From assembly GCA_947311845.1 (NCBI GenBank), contig CAMZMU010000075.1:20790177-20854176 (forward strand): DNA of 64,000 bases. The letters are read 5' to 3'. Position 1 is the first letter of the stretch, and each line of letters opens with the position of its first letter. Shown piece by piece: positions 58,676-64,000 of the stretch. This stretch comes from Poa pratensis (taxonomy: Eukaryota; Streptophyta; Magnoliopsida; Poales; Poaceae). Under the pieces are notes generated by a model. That model did not search any database. It had not been told where the DNA came from and was given only the letters and a program-made list of their open reading frames with translations. Made by a program: the position numbers and the translations under genes.

Positions 58676-61572
58676 TCAACTAGTTCTATGTTCCTGGTTT
58701 CTAAGCTGAAGCTCCTGGAGCAACATTGAAGATTCTGCCCACAGCTTCTTGGCAACCTCCACGTCGTAGGACACAGCAGAAGACTGGAGGGTTCTTCCTC
58801 TCCCTCCAAAGAAGTACTTTCCAGATGCTTCCTGCAACACACACAATAAACATGCGACACAACTCAAATTCAGGGTTGGTAGCAGGATATATGGATACGT
58901 TGATTTTCGTTGCTACAGTATGTCAGTATATAGTAGCATTGCGAGGATTTGACAGGAAGCTTACAGGCGGTGCCAAGGCAGCGTCAAGGACAGCACCAAC
59001 CCCTGTATCTATCTGCTGTACGAGATTCATGACGCGCAGAACAAAGAACGCGAACCGAGAAAGGCAAGAGGGTAGCTCCCGCATGATGCCTGTTTCTACC
59101 ACACCGGGGTCGGCAGCCCTAGTAGCACCGAAAGTAAGACTTCAATTATGCGAATGAGCGAATTTCAAACAATAAACTATTAGAAAAGCTCAAGGTAGCA
59201 TAGAAGCATGGAATGCAGTCACAGAAGTTAAGTGCAACATAAAGATGAGCCTTTGAAACTATCCTTATACAGCAAAGGTAACTAAACAACGATTTAAGTA
59301 TATTCCGTAATGGCTTGACATTTGGATCAGACATGTTTCAGTAGAGGATTACTTGGTGGGCAAAGGGCAAAGAGCTCTGGTACATGTAATATCATGGGAA
59401 TCAAATACGACTGCATGAATAACAAATGGAAGGAAGGAGCACGAGACAAGATTGGCACATACATGACAGAGATACCAGAAGAGAGGTGAAGTTGTCGATG
59501 AAGTTCATATGAGAACATCAGTAAACAAACTGCAAAAGGAAAAAATGAGAGCGATGTATTTATTAGATAAGAGCTCCATGAAATGAAAACCAAACCAGCA
59601 AGACGTACACTTGGTATACTCATAAGTAGAAGCTAAGGGGTAACTTCCACCAACTGAATGCTGACCAAACTTCACTCCTCGCAGTGCCTCCTCAGACACG
59701 TCAATTTCTGAAACTGGAGATGTAAAATTTGCATTGATCAAAAAGAAACTTCAGGCAAAGAAAGGGAAACTGGTACAATTGTGGTATCATCTATCTGGAG
59801 TGGAAACTAACTTCTGCTGCAAGAGCAAATGTCAAAGCTAAGCAAATGGTACTATACAAATAAATACCAGATTCAAAACAGACGCAGCAGGGAAATATGT
59901 GGTCAATACGATTTCGGCAGTAGAGTTACCGCAATCAAGAAATCCGCAGACAACATAGTTCGGCAGCTAGATACAAACTAAAAATAACCAGACTTACAGG
60001 GACTAGCCCCTGTGGCTTTTTTATGAAGGAAAGACAAGCATGAGCTCCCTGTGCAGTCCAGGAAACGGATGCAGGTGGGCCGGGCATGCATTCAAACACC
60101 TAGCTAACTGGGCAAAACATTTTTATAATGTAGCAAAACCAATGCCACAATTGTTCACCCTAGGCTGAGAGATAGTTCACACAGTTTGTGTACTATCTAC
60201 AATAAAAATACTTTACTATACAATAAAAAGACTTCAAACTTACCACATCTGTGTGTGAAAGATGTTAGATTAACCACTCGAGGAGGTACCCGGCTGTTCT
60301 TCAGCAGTGGTAAGAGAGTGTTGGTCAGGATAAATGGACCAATGTAGTTTGTCTGTATCATTCTGAAAGTTGCATGCATTAATGTTCTCTCGGAGCATCG
60401 TCTAGATTAAAAGAACATAATGCTAATATTAGAAGAACATGTGGTCTGAAGAACACATATTTTTTACGCAAGAACAGTTTCAAGGGAAGCACATACTCAT
60501 CAATCCCATCCTCAGTAACTCGATGCGATTTTGCAAGCATCCCAGCATTATTTATCAAAAGCTGAATTGAAGGCTCCTGATTTGAATTCCGAATCCACTG
60601 ATTCAGCGAAGTCTCAAACTTCTTAATTGACTTGTAGGATGACAGGTCCACCTGAAACGCTTCAATGTAGGCATCTGGCTGTTGCCTTCGAATTTCTTGA
60701 GCGGTCTGTTTTACAAAGAGTGCAGCACTGATGACAATGACATGCTCACACACAATAGCAAACAGAGACCCAACGCCGAGCTCCAAACAATACCTCAGAT
60801 AGCAGTTGTGCAGACCGTCCAGCTGACACAAAATATAATCCGAATCATTTTAGTCCGAAAATACCAAGTCCCTGACAAGGATGAGCTAATTTGACGGGAA
60901 AAAAAAGAACATGAATGTAATCAATAATTCGAGATGCAAGATTAGCTGGTAAATTATAACATGAAACATGACATGGGTGTTTAAGGATTCATCATATGCA
61001 CATAGGCCATGGCTGCAGTCATGAGGCTTTGCTGGAGAAAGGGAGCATAAACGTCAATAGACTGGATATTCAACACAAAGTGGCAACGAAACTATCAAAC
61101 TAGCACCGGAGCATCATATCCTAAATAGCACCTGGGTGTTGGGAAGTTGGGCGATATGCACGAGACAGACTAGGAAGGTGCACCAAGTGCTCGATGAAAT
61201 GCCCGCACAAGGCAAGATACAGGCGACTCACCGAGCACGACGTGGTATCCCTCCCGCGCCACCGCAGCCGCCGCCGCCTGGCCGAGTCCCGACGTCGCCT
61301 GCGGGCACAAAGCATCAACGGACACACCGCGGGAAACAGTACAATAGGTAAACGCAGGTGCTAGGGCAGTTCTCGCTTACCCCTGTGACCACGCAGATGG
61401 GACGGCCGCCGCCGCCGCCATCACTGACGCCTACGTCTCGCCGGCGACGAGAGGTGGCGGTCCGGCAACGGAGGAAGAGGAGGAGGTAGGAGTAGAGGAG
61501 GGAGAGGGTCCAGAGGACGCCCATGCGCCAGAACTCCGGCGAGCACACCATGCGGAGCGCCTCGCGGTCCAT
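58676..61572 (-). CDS. Short-chain dehydrogenase/reductase with N-terminal membrane segment, complete
   Basis: An NAD(P)-dependent oxidoreductase of the classical SDR fold, resembling plant retinol-dehydrogenase/DHRSX-like proteins; the substrate is unknown. Exons on the minus strand: 61381-61572, 61232-61298, 60794-60822, 60497-60705, 60244-60362, 59609-59713, 59463-59529, 58965-59118 and 58676-58831. The frame is continuous, 365 residues. An N-terminal hydrophobic segment (LWTLSLLYSYLLLFL, about residues 19-33) suggests membrane anchoring. Cofactor motif TGATSGLG spans exons 1-2; INNAGM is in exon 4; a catalytic Ser/Tyr/Lys set is seen in VVNLTSF and the YEYTK (YxxxK) stretch; ADPGVVETGIM follows. 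The exon 6 acceptor has two in-frame options six bases apart. Confidence 0.93.
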
Positions 61573-61796
61573 GGCGAAGCGGCGGGTCTTGCGCCGTCGA
61601 ATCTTGCGGGGAGGGGAGTAATGCCTCAAACGAACGGCAGGAGAACAGCCGGCGGCGGGAAGCAAGGAGCGACCACCGAAGGAGACCGATTTGGCAAAAC
61701 GCTGGATTTATTCTGGCCCAATACGGCAACAAAGCAGTATTTTCCGGTTTTGTTTTTAGGCCGTAAATTTAGACCCGGATTGTGTCGAAATACGTC

Positions 61797-62076
61797 TTTT
61801 TTTTCAAAACACGGTACAATGCAGGCGCTCATATACACGCGCACACACTCACCCCTATGAACGCACGCACGCACACCCTATCCTATGAGCACCTCCGAGA
61901 GACTGAATCGACGGATCGAGTCTTGAGATTGACGAAGTCACCACGGGAACGTCGCCTCACACTGAAAATCGAATATTCTGACTTAAATGAGAAACACCGA
62001 GTTTGAACTCTGATGGGCTGAGGTCTGATGAGCTGAGGATACAACCACCCACCTAACCATCTTGCCACAGACTCTC
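61797..62076 (-). mobile_element. Full-length tRNA-derived SINE
   Basis: A 280-bp element flanked by a perfect 12-bp duplication, TCGAAATACGTC (61785-61796 and 62077-62088). Read on the minus strand it begins with a tRNA-like head: 'gtggcaagatggttaggtgg' covers the A-box region and 'gagttcaaactcgg' the B box of a pol III promoter. It ends at an A-run. The body carries 'gtgtgcgtgcgtgcgttc' and 'tatatgagcgcctgc', shared with the truncated copy at 34457. It resembles Au-type grass SINEs, though longer than the typical 180 bp, so the family name is left open. Confidence 0.88.
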
Positions 62077-62088
62077 TCGAAATACGTC

Positions 62089-62843
62089 CATCCAATTAGA
62101 TGGTTTACATCGTGTTTTGACCCTTTGGATGTAATAAATCCCTTTTCCGAGATCCTGAAAGACCCATTTTGACCTAAAAGAAGAATCTTTCATGTATCGA
62201 CTGAAAGTCAAAACCATAGGTTCAGGGATGCCGAAACAAAATACCAAGCTTTGATGCACTGGAGACGCAGCACAACCACATGAAGTACTTGCATGATCAA
62301 GTGGACCAGAAACCACTGGTTACCAAGATGACAGAACACATCAACATTGCACAGCCATAGTTAAGCAAGAACAGCTACAACATGCCCAGGCCAAAGTTGC
62401 AAAGGTTTCTGCAGACAGGAGTGCCAGGAGCCAACGACCAATGGTATACTAAAAAGCGTGCAATATAGTTTATAGTCATAAAGCACCAAAGGGCGCCATG
62501 CCAATAGAAAATACAGAGCTTATTCACAAGATGGATATACTTGCTGCAAACTAGAATGAAATGAAGATATATCGGTTACAGATGTGCGCACAAAGGCAAA
62601 GATCAGCAAAAAAACTGGATCAGAGAAACATGTATCATAATAATCATCAAGAAATAAAGCTATAAGTACCCCCACACCCCCAAAGAAGTGAAAGAAAAAA
62701 AATAGAGCACGAGAAACAACTTCTCTCCGTTGTGGTACCTTTACAATGGTGTTTCTCACAGGCTATTGCCGTACAGAATCCTGAGCAAGCTCATGATGGC
62801 GGTGGCTGGAAATGTACACAGTGTGTGAGCTAATCAGCATGCA
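62089..62843. other. Intergenic sequence and 3' UTR of the right-edge gene
   Basis: No gene is recognised. The right half is probably the 3' UTR of the minus-strand MUN-domain gene. Confidence 0.5.
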
Positions 62844-64000
62844 TCAAAGCTTCTTGGGGAGGTTATAGGTTTTCTTGAGGAACTTTGGCTGTCTCGTCAT
62901 GCCGGTAAACAGAACTCGCAAGACCGTGTTCGGTTCATTTGGACTCCAGTGCATTTGTAGTGGGTGGCACTGGCCAGTTTACTTTTGGAGGCAGACTTAT
63001 TCGATTCGGCATCATGCGCTTAAATCGATCAATGAGGGCTTCCGACTCTGCCCGAAAGAGGGGCAGGACATTCTGACCTGGAGGACGCTTTATCGACCAA
63101 TTCCTCCGGCAAACCATCTCCATCAGCTAAAAACAGATCTCTGAGGGACCTAAAGTCACCCTCTAGTATCTGATGGTCCTGGACGGTAAAAGCACGCAAA
63201 GGCCCACCAGCAAGAAGCACCAGCAAGAAGCCATCAAAGTGGGCTTTCAACAACGCGGTTATAGCACGGTTTTGCACTTTGATGTGCACTGTACCAGAAA
63301 TTGTCTCGAGGATGGATCAAGCTCACTCTCAACAATAAGTCCACCCTGCTTGATGCAGAGTCACCAACATAAAGGATATCCCACAGAACATGGCCCAAGT
63401 CGTAAAAGGTGACCTTGTAAGCAGTCGTCTCACATAAGTGCTGTATACCTTCTTGACAGGCCCTGACAAAGTTCAAACTTGACATCCAATCCGTCGGTAA
63501 TATCTGCCTGAGCCGACTCAACGTTTCGCAAGCATGTTTTTTATCTTCTTCTCAGGTTCTCCCAGGCTCGCTTCGGATGTACTGGAGAGTATTCAAGCGT
63601 ACACAGAGTTGATGAAGGCCCAATGCATCAAGATCCATTGGTTGATCCATTTTGTGATCCTCGATGCTGTGGATTCTGTGCTTCTCTTTTTCTTGAAACA
63701 ATTCGAGCCAACCTCGCACCGTGTTAATGTAGGTAATTCGGGCATAAAAGAATTCCGTGTTCCTGGAATCAATACAAATGACATTTTTTCAGCATCGGAA
63801 CACCATGTTACAAAAAAATCCTTTTTTAAATCTACCTAGCACTTACCACAGCCAGATTTTGCTTTGGACACATAAAGCTGTAGGCTTCTATCCAGACCTC
63901 TGTCAGATCAGGAATAAGAGCTGGATCATTGGTATGGGCAATTGGGAAAAAATGCATCTAGTGTTTTCACCAATAATCCGAAGCATCTCCACAGACGAGG
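62844..64000 (-). pseudogene. DUF810/MUN-domain (PATROL1-like) gene, 3' end, several frame breaks, runs off the right edge
   Basis: The family includes PATROL1, a Munc13-like tethering factor that helps deliver H+-ATPase to the plasma membrane. Minus-strand pieces: GLDRSLQLYVSKAKSGCG in 63840-63960 (GT donor follows), LPTLTRCEVGSNCFKKK, LRQILPTDWMSSLNFVRACQ, AYKVTFYDLGHVLWDILY, RAITALLKAHFDGFLLVL, GGPLRAFTVQDHQIL, LADGDGLPEELVDKASS, NVLPLFRAESEALIDRF and the typical tail FLKKTYNLPKKL before the stop at 62844. These blocks lie in different frames, with breaks near 62940, 63068, 63310-63330, 63555 and 63930, both losses and gains. It is either a decaying copy or badly affected by indel errors. 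The 5' part is outside the window. Confidence 0.8.

Noticed and set aside
1..64000. tRNA, rRNA or CRISPR features
   Set aside because: None seen; the only tRNA-like sequence is the SINE head at about 62076, and repeats lack CRISPR spacing.

Overview
This window is nuclear DNA from a grass, most likely a Triticeae cereal (wheat, barley, rye or Aegilops). The evidence is intron-rich plant genes, GC-rich first exons, and dense nested transposons: Stowaway and Tourist-like MITEs, Copia elements, long solo LTRs, a Helitron, L1-type LINEs and tRNA-derived SINEs. There is no bacterial, organellar or CRISPR content. Exon borders were read by eye from GT/AG sites and frame continuity, so single borders may be off by a base or two. 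Family assignments rest on recognised motifs, not searches.

Layout. 1-12.6 kb is repeat-rich. A very young Copia retrotransposon (844-7134; LTRs differ at 1 of 162 bases; 5-bp target duplication GCCTG) carries a reverse-oriented Helitron (1006-2433) exactly at its LTR/primer-binding-site junction. MITEs follow, one nested in another. 12.6-16.8 kb holds a complete 12-exon TauE/SafE-type transporter gene. 18.6-21.4 kb holds a ubiquitin-domain-containing (UBTD-like) gene on the minus strand. 21.9-27.5 kb is a GRF-zinc-finger pseudogene cut by a 0.5 kb solo LTR, then a 2.1 kb solo LTR, then transposon-derived debris. 27.6-34.2 kb is a decayed DUF627/ubiquitin-hydrolase-like gene with a 2.7 kb LINE inserted in it, followed by a truncated SINE.

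37.4-45.4 kb is a 24-exon LRR-malectin receptor kinase gene, tail-to-tail with a minus-strand NAD(H) kinase gene (45.9-47.8 kb). 48-53.4 kb is intergenic: a truncated non-LTR insertion, a Copia remnant, a Stowaway MITE and a local duplication. 53.4-57.9 kb is a complete proton-pump-interactor gene, tail-to-tail with a complete minus-strand short-chain dehydrogenase gene (58.7-61.6 kb). A full-length SINE follows. The right edge holds the 3' end of a DUF810/MUN-domain (PATROL1-like) gene with several frame breaks.

The genes do not form one pathway; they are ordinary cellular genes in a TE-rich gene island. The most notable observations are the Helitron at the LTR/PBS junction, four retroelement insertions provable by their target duplications, and a recurring pattern of single-base losses in otherwise well-conserved exons. 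That pattern could be real decay or consensus error, and it affects how the receptor kinase, NAD(H) kinase and UBTD genes should be read.
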